DNA of 64,000 nucleotides, from contig JAFQVJ010000040.1 in assembly GCA_017408025.1 (NCBI GenBank), positions 26,934-90,933 of the forward strand. The letters run 5' to 3'. The notes under the pieces are model-generated. The model had not been told where the DNA came from. It searched no databases and was given only the letters and a program-made list of their open reading frames with translations. Source of the stretch: Lachnospiraceae bacterium (lineage in GTDB: Bacteria > Bacillota > Clostridia > Lachnospirales > Lachnospiraceae). Of this stretch, positions 47,601 to 56,242 are shown one piece after another (the stretch's first letter is position 1; every line of letters starts with the position of its first letter). Made by a program: the position numbers and the translations under genes.

Positions 47601-49071
47601 ATTCCATTACGGCTATATCACTACTACATTTTGACGCACTTTCATAAAGTTCCTTCTCTAGAAGCTTCTCCATCTCATGTATATTCTCTTCTTTTTCAAT
47701 CTGCTCATCGATAAATGCTCGCTGCTTCTGCACCGTTTCATATACCTGACCCGCCAGCTCTGTCACCTCACCCAACAGCTGTCCTTTATCCTTCAGACTG
47801 GCTTCTATAAGCTGTCTTGTCTCATCTCTCTGATTCTTATAATAAACATAATCAGCATAATCATTTATGCTCTCTCGAAGGATCAGCTCTTCGTTTAAAG
47901 ACTTTAGCTCTATAGCTGCAAGCCCCTGCTCATTTATAAGCTCCTCTATCTCTTTGCCAAGCTTTTCCGCTTCCTTCTCCTTGTCATAAATACCCGCACT
48001 CTCCACAATTTTTTCCGCTACAAGACGTTCACCTGTAAGAGTCTCTTCCCTCATAGCGAGAGCTTCTTTTTTATGCTCATTTTCCGACATCATTGCCTTC
48101 AATGTAAGATAACATTTCGCTATACTGTCAGTTATATCCTCTCTTCCAAAATACAGCTGCTTGATGCTCTGCACTCTACCTGCAAAGCCATCGATTACTT
48201 CTATCTGTCTGTCGAAGCTCTGTATATCTTCCTTCTTGTCTGCAAGTTCGAGAAGCTTATCCTTTATATCCAAAAGAGTTTTTGCCATATATTCACCTTC
48301 GCCATCACTGTCTGTCTGGCTGGCAAATGACTTCTGTATAATCTCCTCTATGAGTAAATCTTCAACTACCTTTCTGGTAGTCTTGTAATTTGTCTCAAAA
48401 TAAGTTCTGACGTGACCTTCAGTCTTATTAATACCTCTGATAATCTCCCACTCACTCTCATACAGACCATATCCGGCAATAAATCTCTGATAATCTCCCT
48501 TTCTCTCAAATATCTTTATCTCAAGACTTAAATCCTTTCTCTCAAGGTCACGAAGATACGCCTTTAAGCCATTATAGGTAATCCTCTCTTTACCGTTGTT
48601 AAGTGGAAGATTTTTGATATCATTATCATTAAATTCTCTATAAAAAATAACATAATTAAAATACTCTATAGAAGCATTTTCCTTCACTATACCATTCTGT
48701 TGTTCACTGTTTTCCGCACTATCTGCTGTAGCAAAAGTATCGTCCTTAGCCTTTCTGGCACAAAAGCCTGTCAGCATATATTTATAATTGTTCTTCACAT
48801 GGACATCACTAAGTTTCCATTCGATAAGCGAATGAATGGTTTTACTTCCCTCCGAGGTTCTAAAAAGCTTCTCTATGGGTTGCTTTTCATCGAGAGTACA
48901 ATTAGGTATAAGATTCTGCAAAAGCAGTAGCATAAGCACACTTTTACCGCCACCATTAGCCAGATCATATATAGTGTTCTTACACGAAAAACGCATAAGA
49001 AAATCGTCATAGTACTGTGTGCCAAAATTATATTTTACATTATTAACACGTATTCGATTAATGTGTGGCAT
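44626..49071 (-). CDS. MukB/JetC-like SMC ATPase
   Basis: A 1481-residue SMC-type protein. The N-terminal head has Walker A DLANGGGKSVLM (Gly40-Ser44); the C-terminal head has the signature-like VGSTGQSQG near 1356-1364 and Walker B KVIFIDNPFGAAKD with Asp1396. The usual Glu after that Asp is Asn. Long coiled coils fill residues about 280-620 and 780-1330, and a compact hinge-like domain lies near 640-760 (ALVPLLPYCIIIEKNYETII). It overlaps the MukE-like gene by 14 bp. MukB-type SMCs organise chromosomes; JetC-type ones in Wadjet systems recognise plasmids by loop extrusion. No JetD nuclease is seen nearby. Confidence 0.82.
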   Translation of the reverse strand: MPHINRIRVNNVKYNFGTQYYDDFLMRFSCKNTIYDLANGGGKSVLMLLLLQNLIPNCTLDEKQPIEKLFRTSEGSKTIHSLIEWKLSDVHVKNNYKYMLTGFCARKAKDDTFATADSAENSEQQNGIVKENASIEYFNYVIFYREFNDNDIKNLPLNNGKERITYNGLKAYLRDLERKDLSLEIKIFERKGDYQRFIAGYGLYESEWEIIRGINKTEGHVRTYFETNYKTTRKVVEDLLIEEIIQKSFASQTDSDGEGEYMAKTLLDIKDKLLELADKKEDIQSFDRQIEVIDGFAGRVQSIKQLYFGREDITDSIAKCYLTLKAMMSENEHKKEALAMREETLTGERLVAEKIVESAGIYDKEKEAEKLGKEIEELINEQGLAAIELKSLNEELILRESINDYADYVYYKNQRDETRQLIEASLKDKGQLLGEVTELAGQVYETVQKQRAFIDEQIEKEENIHEMEKLLEKELYESASKCSSDIAVMEYLLHQSEEKEEELNRKINQRRNELELYMVTDIAGELRNAEQNIDNIRRQLENTVTARENSTIRKNELEYMQRELLVQTEQAERELSENIDFRARLSELENKVTKLMEIYGENTPEGLSAEIKQRSRDAYLEEEGLRHELQRQTLYLEQLKTGCPVGKGDEIIKVYEYIEKYHGNVARYGVDYIADCPVEERERIMALVPLLPYCIIIEKNYETIIADAGLKELELGDYAVPLVSASALNGNADIINHVDIMFVMKNENLYTDEKALEKELRKTERNIEDMSFRLERLEGKADILEQDYDFAKEYETVYLVQLEEALETSERIRYLLKELEAKREELEKEGLEINKTISELNVSEDAFKSSLKDAQDRGVALKELWELVRESKELSDNMAETNEVYRKNLKEKSDISARMEAGKTQSTEREKHIAALKKQREQLDENWNIYKKYYKEGVYPTSYLSEAEQEARLKGLIRALESEATDITDKQKLVENYDIAMEKSLQAIDYKGLLVNDVKQRYESLEMTETSKEELMTLKQRIETVKVKNDAYAVNISKLRSRKDRLEGAVTHGKAAMIEKYGEYTVVELPSGDYRTFIEERKNQSELIEAQLENIRLEAVALQKNEGRYAVLEKDVNKVMERAGIVVSNIQATDECWLSQADFEEKISNVLDRFDKYTKDMADRRQEFEHDRQLLADTLRKLGAEPLADEIRMNSVMPSNVAETDELIDSLKEICRCLELEKDRVGKSIDDMERIKDNFENQCIQTCVNIKNELDRLHKQSKICMDDETISIISLAIPYVKEEQYKLRMSAYIDETTKTADEMKSETERIKYIRNRLAWKKLFSVIVTDMNAIKLNLYKRERIKEQSRYLRYEEAVGSTGQSQGIYIQFLIAIINYIAAINSKDKDTGLRKVIFIDNPFGAAKDIYIWEPIFKLLKTNNVQLIVPARGVTPAITGRFDVNYVLGQKLIDGRQQTVVVDYSSHVDNEKMDYSKLEFEQASLF

Positions 49072-49774
49072 CGTCCTTATCTCCTCTTAATATTTCGTAC
49101 AATCTTCCCTTGTAATTATCAAAGTAATTCTCTATAAGTGCCTTAAATTTATCCTTCGGATAATATCTTCCATCAGACTCAAGCATCAGTCCCTCCGTTG
49201 TGAGAAAATTAAAAACCAGCTTCACAAAGCCTGCCTTGGAGCCTCTGGATGCTCTGACACTGACATCTTCGCCTGATACCACTGGCATGTCCTCCCATAC
49301 TAAAGCCAGCTCCTTAAAGCTTCCTGCCTCCACCTCATCTACCGCCAACACTGACAGATTGCTAATAATCCCCGACAATGTAGAGTCTACACTTCCGATA
49401 ACATCCTCCTGCTTCACATATTCCACATATGTATAATTTCCCGAATCATTATAAAATCTGGTTATTATATTGTAGATAATAAAATAACACAGATACAATT
49501 CCCTGTTAAGCTTTACACCTATGGCACGCTTTAGCTCTTCGTTTGTATAGCCGAAGGTCTTGTTGTTCTCACCCGGGCTTACATACAAGCCATAATTATA
49601 TTCAAATAGATTGAGGTTCATCTTCTTGAGTATAATTTGTGCATATTCATACACCTCACTATTATTCTGGTACTCCTCGTAAAGACCTGCATTTTCTCCA
49701 CGGTTATCAACCGCCCTGCCGGTAATAAGTGCCGAAACTATATCAAGTGCTTTTTCAAGATTTCTGCTTGTCAT
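49058..49774 (-). CDS. MukE/JetB-like accessory subunit of the SMC complex
   Basis: A 238-residue protein between the MukF-like and MukB-like genes. It opens TSRNLEKALDIVSALITGRA and contains winged-helix-like stretches (FVKLVFNFLTTEGLML, then SDGRYYPKDKFKALIENYF), as expected for KITE-type subunits that bind the kleisin. Size, order and overlap with the SMC gene support the call; sequence alone would not. Its place in the operon is 63 bp after the kleisin-like gene. Confidence 0.72.
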   Translation of the reverse strand: MTSRNLEKALDIVSALITGRAVDNRGENAGLYEEYQNNSEVYEYAQIILKKMNLNLFEYNYGLYVSPGENNKTFGYTNEELKRAIGVKLNRELYLCYFIIYNIITRFYNDSGNYTYVEYVKQEDVIGSVDSTLSGIISNLSVLAVDEVEAGSFKELALVWEDMPVVSGEDVSVRASRGSKAGFVKLVFNFLTTEGLMLESDGRYYPKDKFKALIENYFDNYKGRLYEILRGDKDDATH

Positions 49775-49837
49775 TTTTTTATCCTTTCATGTACTGCCTA
49801 TGGTGATATGCTTCCCATTATCAGTCAGCATTTACCA

Positions 49838-51355
49838 TTACCTTCGAGTAAAATAAATGTTACTTATCTCAAACATATCCATCAGCCTTACCTTGTCCTC
49901 GTCATCAAAGGACAATTCAAATGCTACATCGGTCATATCGCCTGCCGCAGCCTTAAGCTCCGCTTCAAAAAACGTGTCTGTGTCTGCCACAACCTCCGCT
50001 ATATCATAGCTCTTCTTCTGACACATATGAACCAGCATAGAATAGTAATCACCATTTTTGTATATCCCTTCACCAAACACTTCTGCCAAAGCCATATTAA
50101 GAGCCCTCAAATCAAAGCTCTCGCCTATATTACAGCTTTCAATTTTATCTGCAAGAACTCTTATAATAGCTCTATAATTATCACTGATTCTCTGCTCTTC
50201 TAACTCATCCTCATATACATATTCCACAGCTTCCTTTTTCTCTATCTTCTCGCCCTTCTCCTCCGCGGTCACCTTTGCACTGAGAAGTCTGTCTATAGAC
50301 GTAAGCGAAAACTGCTTCTTTATATTTAAATTAAGCAACGGCAAAATCACATTTTCCAATACCGTGCTGTCATCATTTTCCATCATCATGCGCAGGGCAT
50401 CCTTAAAATTAAAGCTTCTTCTAAGCTTAGAAAACTTCGCTCCTGCTATTATCTCGTCTGCTTTTATCTGAAGGTCCGTACAAGCCGCTAGCAATTCGGA
50501 ATGCTTAGTAATAGCCTTCTTAAGCTCCGCCTCAAGATAGTAAATATCCGCTGTCGAATCTGATGCACCCTCTGCATCCCTGTACGCATCCATGCGCTTT
50601 GCTGCTTCTCCCAAAAGCTCCATATTTTTTACGAACAGCTTCTGTTCATCCTCAAACCAGCGCATACCTGTATTTACAAATTCTTCATACGCTCTGGTCC
50701 CCTCAAATACATCAAAACTAAGAATGTTTAAAACCTCGTTCTTGCGTGCCTTAAGCCTTCCTACCTCACTGTTTATCCTCTTTATAACCTCTATACCACC
50801 CTTAAAATTACTGGTGGTTATCATCTTACTTAACAGCACCTGCGCCACACTGATGGAGCTTTCATCCTTGATTTCCTTTGTATCCAGATAGAACTCTATA
50901 GCATCAGATGTGATGTAATAACATATAGTGTCTTCTTTGATTCGGCTGTCGATAAGCTTCATTCTCACTGTTTTACGTTTTTTATCCGCTGGGTCAAAAT
51001 ATGTATATGAAAATGGTCGTCCGTCATTTTTAATTTTATCAAAAATATATCCTGTAACCTCATTTTCCTCTTCCTCATCAAGGGCTATAGCGAAATCCCT
51101 TCTGTAGATATCATGCATGAATCTCTTGTATTCATCATATGTTACATCCTTCTCCCGGAAGTTATTTTCCTCAATAAAAAAGCGCAATACTGCCATCAAA
51201 ATATAACCCATATCAAGCTCATCATAGCGCCCTCCGCCAAACTGGGAAAATGCGCCCTCTGTCAGCTTGAAGTATGGATAATACTTCTTGATATTCAGCA
51301 TACGCTCACTATGATCCTGTATGATATCTCTAGTCAGAATATATTCTTCTGCCAT
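49838..51355 (-). CDS. MukF/JetA-like kleisin subunit of the SMC complex
   Basis: A 505-residue protein with an N-terminal winged-helix-like part (YFKLTEGAFSQFGGGRYDEL, then DMGYILMAVLRFFIEENNF), a helical middle (residues about 190-330) and a C-terminal part with VYEDELEEQRISDN and a winged-helix-like end. JetA/MukF kleisins bridge SMC heads and bind the MukE-type subunit. The three genes occur in the canonical order A-B-C. It follows recR by 73 bp with no visible terminator, so it may be cotranscribed with dnaX-ybaB-recR. Confidence 0.75.
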   Translation of the reverse strand: MAEEYILTRDIIQDHSERMLNIKKYYPYFKLTEGAFSQFGGGRYDELDMGYILMAVLRFFIEENNFREKDVTYDEYKRFMHDIYRRDFAIALDEEEENEVTGYIFDKIKNDGRPFSYTYFDPADKKRKTVRMKLIDSRIKEDTICYYITSDAIEFYLDTKEIKDESSISVAQVLLSKMITTSNFKGGIEVIKRINSEVGRLKARKNEVLNILSFDVFEGTRAYEEFVNTGMRWFEDEQKLFVKNMELLGEAAKRMDAYRDAEGASDSTADIYYLEAELKKAITKHSELLAACTDLQIKADEIIAGAKFSKLRRSFNFKDALRMMMENDDSTVLENVILPLLNLNIKKQFSLTSIDRLLSAKVTAEEKGEKIEKKEAVEYVYEDELEEQRISDNYRAIIRVLADKIESCNIGESFDLRALNMALAEVFGEGIYKNGDYYSMLVHMCQKKSYDIAEVVADTDTFFEAELKAAAGDMTDVAFELSFDDEDKVRLMDMFEISNIYFTRR

Positions 51356-51428
51356 TTTAATTGCTACCCCTTCGAATCTTATAGTATCGTTTTACGCGCT
51401 TTGCACGCAAATTCATCTTCAAGGTTGC

Positions 51429-52025
51429 CTACAGCTCTGTTCTTCCTTCAAGAGCACGCAACAGTGTAATCTCATCTATATATTCCAAATCGCCACCGAC
51501 TGGCACGCCACTAGCGATACGGCTTACCTTTATTCCAGTAGGCTTTATAAGCTTGGAAATATACACAGCTGTAGCCTCTCCTTCTACACTGGAATTTGTC
51601 GCTATGATAACCTCGTCTACATCATCCCTAAGTCTCTCCATCAACTCCTTCAGACGAATATCATTAGGACCAATGCCTAACATAGGTGATATAGCTCCAT
51701 GGAGTACATGGTATACTCCGTCAAACTTACCGGTTCTCTCATATGCTGCCAAATCTCTTGTCTGCTCCACAACCATGATAGTTTTCTGGTTTCTTTTTGC
51801 GCTCTGACAGATAGGACAAAGCTCCCCATCTGTGAGAGTACAACATTTTTTACAGTACCTAACATTCTTCTTCGCTTCCACTATAGCTGTCGCAAGACTT
51901 TCTGCCTGCTCAACTGGCATATTTATGACATGAAATGCCATCCTACTTGCGGACTTTGCGCCTATACCCGGAAGCTTTGAAAACTCCTCTATTAACTTTG
52001 ATATGTGACTGCTATAATAATCCAT
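51429..52025 (-). CDS. recR: Recombination protein RecR
   Basis: A 198-residue DNA repair protein of the RecFOR pathway. An HhH segment ([17 protein letters not shown]), a zinc finger ([16 protein letters not shown]), a Toprim domain ([20 protein letters not shown], then [11 protein letters not shown], and [11 protein letters not shown]) and the C-terminal [17 protein letters not shown] are all present. It overlaps ybaB by one base (TAATG), so the two are translationally coupled. Confidence 0.97.
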   Translation of the reverse strand: MDYYSSHISKLIEEFSKLPGIGAKSASRMAFHVINMPVEQAESLATAIVEAKKNVRYCKKCCTLTDGELCPICQSAKRNQKTIMVVEQTRDLAAYERTGKFDGVYHVLHGAISPMLGIGPNDIRLKELMERLRDDVDEVIIATNSSVEGEATAVYISKLIKPTGIKVSRIASGVPVGGDLEYIDEITLLRALEGRTEL

Positions 52026-52375
52026 TAGAAAGGAAATCCTCCTCCGAGTCCTCCTGTAATCTTAGCCATCTGAGCCTGAGATATCTCTTCCATCTTGCGA
52101 AGGGCCTCGTTTGTCGCTGCTACGATAAGGTCCTCGAGCATCTCGATATCATCTGGGTCTACAACCTCTGGATCAAGCTTTACAGACTTAACTTCCTTCT
52201 TACCTGTTACAGTTACCTCTACAGCACCGCCACCTGCTGCCGCTGTTACTTCCTTCTCTTCAAGCTCCTTTGTAGTCTCTTCCATCTGCTTTTGCATCTT
52301 CTGAGCCTGCTTCATTAAATTGTTCATGTTGCCAGGCATACCCATGCCGCCTGGAAATCCACCTCTTTTTGCCAT
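52025..52375 (-). CDS. YbaB/EbfC nucleoid-associated protein
   Basis: A 116-residue DNA-binding protein. The Gly/Met-rich opening ([20 protein letters not shown]), the helix [36 protein letters not shown] and [16 protein letters not shown] match the family. It lies in the conserved dnaX-ybaB-recR order and binds DNA as a tweezer-like dimer, probably linked to repair. The ribosome site AAAGGAATT lies before the ATG. Confidence 0.95.
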   Translation of the reverse strand: MAKRGGFPGGMGMPGNMNNLMKQAQKMQKQMEETTKELEEKEVTAAAGGGAVEVTVTGKKEVKSVKLDPEVVDPDDIEMLEDLIVAATNEALRKMEEISQAQMAKITGGLGGGFPF

Positions 52376-52411
52376 TGTTTTAATTCCTTTCTTTTCTAAA
52401 TATTTATATGA

Positions 52412-52740
52412 TTTAGCGTTAGCCAGCTGCTTCGTTTCTTCGAAACTCTCGCATCTGAATAATTCATAACTCCGAGCTATCGCTCTTCGTTATTCATATC
52501 CGGCATTCGTTGAGATATTTATGCTTTAGCGTTAGCCAGCTGCTTCGTTTCTTCGAAACTCCCGCATCTGGATAATTCATAACTCCGAGCTTTCGCTCTT
52601 CGTTATTCATATCCGGCATTCGTTGAGATATTTACGCTTTAGCGTTAGCCAGCTGCTCCGTTTCTTCGAAACTCCCGCATCTGGATAATTCATAACTCCG
52701 AGCTTTCGCTCTTCGTTATTCATATCCGGCATTCGTTGAG
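52412..52740. repeat. Three tandem copies of a 113-bp element (family B)
   Basis: Units start at 52412, 52525 and 52638 with TTTAGCGTTAGCCAGCTGC, then CGTTTCTTCGAAACTC, then CTCCGAGCTTTCGCTCTTCG, then ATCCGGCATTCGTTGAG. They differ by only a few bases. Each has an inner inverted repeat (GTTTC/GAAAC and CGAGC/GCTC). They fill the dnaX-ybaB gap of a transcribed operon and contain no gene. Confidence 0.9.
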
Positions 52741-52785
52741 AAGAATTATACATTAATGCAAGCATTATGTATAATTCTTCTCAAC
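52735..52785. repeat. Perfect 19-bp inverted repeat at end of the family B array
   Basis: The arms (52735-52753 and 52767-52785, GTTGAGAAGAATTATACAT and its complement) enclose a 13-nt loop, 12 bp from the dnaX stop. It begins in the last unit of the array. The following GCTAACGCTAAA is the reverse complement of the unit start. There is little T-run in the dnaX direction. Confidence 0.8.
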
Positions 52786-52797
52786 TCATTGCTAACG

Positions 52798-54372
52798 CTA
52801 AAAGTCTTCTTCTTCTATATTATCTATGACGATACGTTTCTTGACTTCTACGAAATGGTCTTCAAAATTCTGTCCCTGCTCCAACAGCTTTACATCTACC
52901 TTTACCGACTTTCCGATAACCTCTGATATAGCATTTTCTATATCTGCCACGGTATCTGGTCTTGCGACTGTACCGTGATTTACAGGGTCTGTAAATACGA
53001 TAAGTAGTCGGTCATCTCCCGCCACCGTCAGACGTCCGTCTATGATGACATGACGAACAAGTGGAGACAAACGGTTTATAACCTTATCCCAATTGTTGAC
53101 TGCCTGTTGAACCTCTTCTGTAACCGCTGGTGCCAATACCTTCTTAGGCCGTTGTGCACTTGCAGCGTTAGCCTGAGGTGACACTCCTGCTGGTGTCTGT
53201 ACAGTCTGTACTACCACACCCTCCTCAACCTTTCTTTCAAGGTCGCTAAGTCTATTGATAAGAGAATCCAAATCCTTCTCCATAGCAGGCTTTGTAAGCT
53301 TTATAAATGCAACTTCAACCAAAACTCTCTTGCCCGTTGCATAGCGAATCTGATTGGCAAGCTCTGACATAACTCTGATATATCGCATCAAGGTTTCGAG
53401 CTCTATCATCTCCGCTTCCTGCTTTATAGCCTCTAGTCTCTCTGCCGACATATCAAGCATATCTGTTGCATCACTTGCCGACTTTACAAGCATGAGATTT
53501 CTAAGATACCATGTAAAATCCGTGATAAATTGTGTCAAATCTCTTCCCATGATGATGATATCATCAAGCTTATTTATGCAGCCCATGGTATCACCCGCAA
53601 TTATCAGACGAAGCATATCGCTGAAAACCTCTGTATCGACAGCCCCTAAAACCTCTAAGACATTCTCGTATGTGAGCTTCTGTCCCAAATAAAATGAAAT
53701 ACACTGGTCTAAGAGGCTAAGCGCATCTCGCATAGCTCCATCAGCTGTCTTAGCTATATACTTAAGAGCCTTTTCCTCAACCTCGATATTTTCTCGATTG
53801 GTCAAATCCTTAAGTCTATCGGTAATTGTATCAACAGTTATTCGCTTGAAATCATATCTCTGACAACGAGACAATATCGTTACCGGAATCTTGTGTGCCT
53901 CCGTTGTTGCCAAAATAAATATAACGTATGAAGGCGGTTCTTCAAGAGTTTTTAAGAGTGCATTAAAAGCACCGATAGAGAGCATATGCACCTCGTCGAT
54001 GATGTACACCCTGTACTTACCCTCCGCTGGCGAGTACTGAACCTCATCTCGAATCTCACGGATATTGTCAACACCATTGTTTGATGCCGCATCAATTTCC
54101 ACTACATTCATAGAATTACCTGCCGCGATAGCCTTACATGTTGCACACTCATTGCAAGGTCCACCATCCACCGGATGTTCACAGTTTACCGCCTTGGCAA
54201 ATATCTTGGCTATTGTGGTCTTACCAGTTCCTCTTGTACCACAAAAAAGATAGGCATGCCCTATTCTCTCTGCCTTTAACTGATTCTTCAGGGTTGTAAC
54301 TATATGATCTTGTCCTTTTACCTCACCGAATTCATCGGGTCTGAATTTTCTATACAGTGCTGTATATGACAT
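52798..54372 (-). CDS. dnaX: DNA polymerase III subunit gamma/tau
   Basis: A 524-residue clamp-loader ATPase. It opens YTALYRKFRPDEFGEVKGQD with Walker A GTRGTGKTTIAKIFAKA, a zinc module (CEHPVDGGPCNECATCKAI), Walker B VYIIDEVHML, Sensor 1 ILATTEAHKIPVTILSRCQ and a tau-like C-terminal tail. It loads the sliding clamp at the replication fork. It heads the dnaX-ybaB-recR operon. The stop codon lies inside the TTTAGCGTTAGC copy that flanks the repeat array. Confidence 0.97.
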   Translation of the reverse strand: MSYTALYRKFRPDEFGEVKGQDHIVTTLKNQLKAERIGHAYLFCGTRGTGKTTIAKIFAKAVNCEHPVDGGPCNECATCKAIAAGNSMNVVEIDAASNNGVDNIREIRDEVQYSPAEGKYRVYIIDEVHMLSIGAFNALLKTLEEPPSYVIFILATTEAHKIPVTILSRCQRYDFKRITVDTITDRLKDLTNRENIEVEEKALKYIAKTADGAMRDALSLLDQCISFYLGQKLTYENVLEVLGAVDTEVFSDMLRLIIAGDTMGCINKLDDIIIMGRDLTQFITDFTWYLRNLMLVKSASDATDMLDMSAERLEAIKQEAEMIELETLMRYIRVMSELANQIRYATGKRVLVEVAFIKLTKPAMEKDLDSLINRLSDLERKVEEGVVVQTVQTPAGVSPQANAASAQRPKKVLAPAVTEEVQQAVNNWDKVINRLSPLVRHVIIDGRLTVAGDDRLLIVFTDPVNHGTVARPDTVADIENAISEVIGKSVKVDVKLLEQGQNFEDHFVEVKKRIVIDNIEEEDF

Positions 54373-54480
54373 GACTTTGCTCCTAAAATCGCTTATAAAT
54401 TCTCATTAAAAACCTATTTTAGTATACACCAACAAAAGATTATTCACAAGGAAGATTTTTATTTTGAGATAAAATCACAA

Positions 54481-54514
54481 ACAGGGGTGAAAATAACATT
54501 ATTTTCACCCCTGT
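54481..54514. terminator. Terminator after module II
   Basis: A perfect 14-bp stem (ACAGGGGTGAAAAT and its complement, 6-nt loop AACATT) with outer AAAATCA/TGATTTT pairing lies between the last module II gene and dnaX. Confidence 0.8.
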
Positions 54515-54561
54515 CTATGATTTTATATTAGCTTCTCAAGTTCTTTTAATTTATCAGGTAT

Positions 54562-54589
54562 GTTAATTTTTCGATGTTAATTTTTCGAT
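54562..54589. repeat. 14-bp tandem duplication over a stop codon
   Basis: GTTAATTTTTCGAT occurs twice in a row at the 3' end of the gene at 54577; the stop codon uses the second copy. It looks like a recent slippage duplication. Confidence 0.75.
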
Positions 54590-55038
54590 GTTTCTCTCTC
54601 ATTGACTAAATCAATATATTGATATATTTCATCCTTTTCAGCTTCGGTAAAATTAACTTCCTGCCCATTAGTTTCATACAATATATATGTATAATAGCTA
54701 TCAACATTATTATATGAAACCTTTTTAACCCTTATATATGTACATTCTGGTAAAGAATACACTTCAACAGTAGAATCGTCAGTTATGTGCAAATCTGTAT
54801 ATTCTAGGTTTGCCTCTTCTGACCCTGCCACGCCTTCATATTCCAGTTTGTCAACATATTCCTGTCGTAGCTTGCCATCACTCCAATAAACATCACGCTT
54901 ATCCAGATTGTGTATAAGCCATGGTGGCGGAACATCTTCCTCTCTTTGCTTGCCACAGTTTCTTACAATTTGGAATAATACTAGAAGCAGTATGCACAAA
55001 AGAACCACCATTAGTATTTTTTCTCTGGTCTTAAACAT
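54577..55038 (-). CDS. Small membrane-anchored protein of module II, unknown function
   Basis: A 153-residue protein with one N-terminal helix (ILMVVLLCILLLVLFQIV) ending near a Cys at about residue 28 (NCGK), which could be a lipidation-like site but lacks a good lipobox. The acidic extracytoplasmic part has no motif I know. It follows the broken peptidase gene by 20 bp and is the last gene of module II. GGAGGGGC precedes the ATG. Confidence 0.6.
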   Translation of the reverse strand: MFKTREKILMVVLLCILLLVLFQIVRNCGKQREEDVPPPWLIHNLDKRDVYWSDGKLRQEYVDKLEYEGVAGSEEANLEYTDLHITDDSTVEVYSLPECTYIRVKKVSYNNVDSYYTYILYETNGQEVNFTEAEKDEIYQYIDLVNERETSKN

Positions 55039-55058
55039 CTAGCCCCTCCTATACCCTT

Positions 55059-56242
55059 TTAATAATAATAACTTCTAAACCAACTAGCTAATCTAGTTTG
55101 ATTTCCATAATCAGTCACAAAATCTAAAAACGATGGATTAGTCTTAGCTTTGCTACTAACAACCACCCAATAACCATCATATGACGAACTTGAATTTGAA
55201 TCAATTATATAGTACATTAGCTTTCCCGATGATACAACCTTGTATCCTGCAATCACTACAGCATGTGTACCTTATTTATAGTAATTTCCATTATCATCCA
55301 GCTTATACATATTCAAAGAAGCATATATTGGCTTTTTATTTACAACAACATGATTTCTCACTATAGTTGAAGTAAGCCCTTGATATATACAATTAATATT
55401 TATACCTGCCAAATCCTTAAATGCCCTTGTGACCCAAGTTTCATTTCCTTTTGGTGTCCACCAATACTTTTTGTCTAAATAATCATAAACATTCTTTGCA
55501 GAATAATTTGTACCTTTGATATAATTTATCATTGAAGCACTTGCTGCAGCCCAACAAATTCCTTCACCATCTATCGTCACGTTTGATACTCGTTTCACAC
55601 TAAGAACAGCACTGGCTCCCGTTCCATCATATACAATGGGTTGCTGTGTAATCGTCCTTACACTATAACTTGAAATTCCCTCATTAACTAATTTTGTTTC
55701 TCCTGAACTTTGACTATTTTTTATGTATTCATGTTCTGCTTGTAATAATACATATTTATCTAACAATACTTGTGTATCATCTACTACATTTTCTTCTCCT
55801 TTTAATGCATAAGACGTTGTATTGTTTGAATCACTAATATACAATTGTGTACTATTATTCGCTACAACAATACATAATTTTGTCTTTTCTACATTATTTA
55901 TTTTAATAGGTATATCAAACTTCACATACGACGATGTGTAAGAACATTCATCCACCATTGACTTTCCAACTATGATTTGCCCATATATCTCCTCCTCTGA
56001 AAACAACAAATAGGTTGAATCAATAATTTTCCAAGTTTCATATTCATATACAAGTATTTCCTGCGAAACATATATGCTACCTTGCGTTTCACACACTTCC
56101 GCATATGCTTCAGACACATCAATCACATATTCAATTACATTGCTACTTCCATCTTCTTCTGCCGCCTTTGCTGTTATCTGGGGGATTGAAAATACAATCA
56201 ATACACACAAAACAAGCAAACTAACTATTCTTTTTTTACCTT
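55059..56242 (-). pseudogene. Secreted papain-like (C39/AvrRpt2-like) peptidase, broken twice
   Basis: A ribosome site (AAGGAG) precedes the ATG at 56242, followed by MKVKK-type codons and a run of seven A (56228-56234). With seven A the frame stops at once (TAG); with eight it would continue into a normal signal peptide (RIVSLLVLCVLIVFSIPQ). Later, GEGICWAAASASMINYI carries the likely catalytic Cys, but an in-frame TAA at 55272-55274 separates it from GTHAVVIAGYKVV, which carries the likely catalytic His. The total intact product would be about 394 residues. Two lesions make it non-functional unless the assembly is wrong or the A-run phase varies and the stop is read through. Confidence 0.75.

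Noticed and set aside
44626-51355. Complete four-gene Wadjet defence system
   Set aside because: The JetABC-like genes are present, but no protein with a Toprim/JetD layout is found on either side.
52412-52785. CRISPR-like array
   Set aside because: The repeated unit is 113 bp with no variable spacers, and there are no cas genes; the copies are simple tandem repeats.
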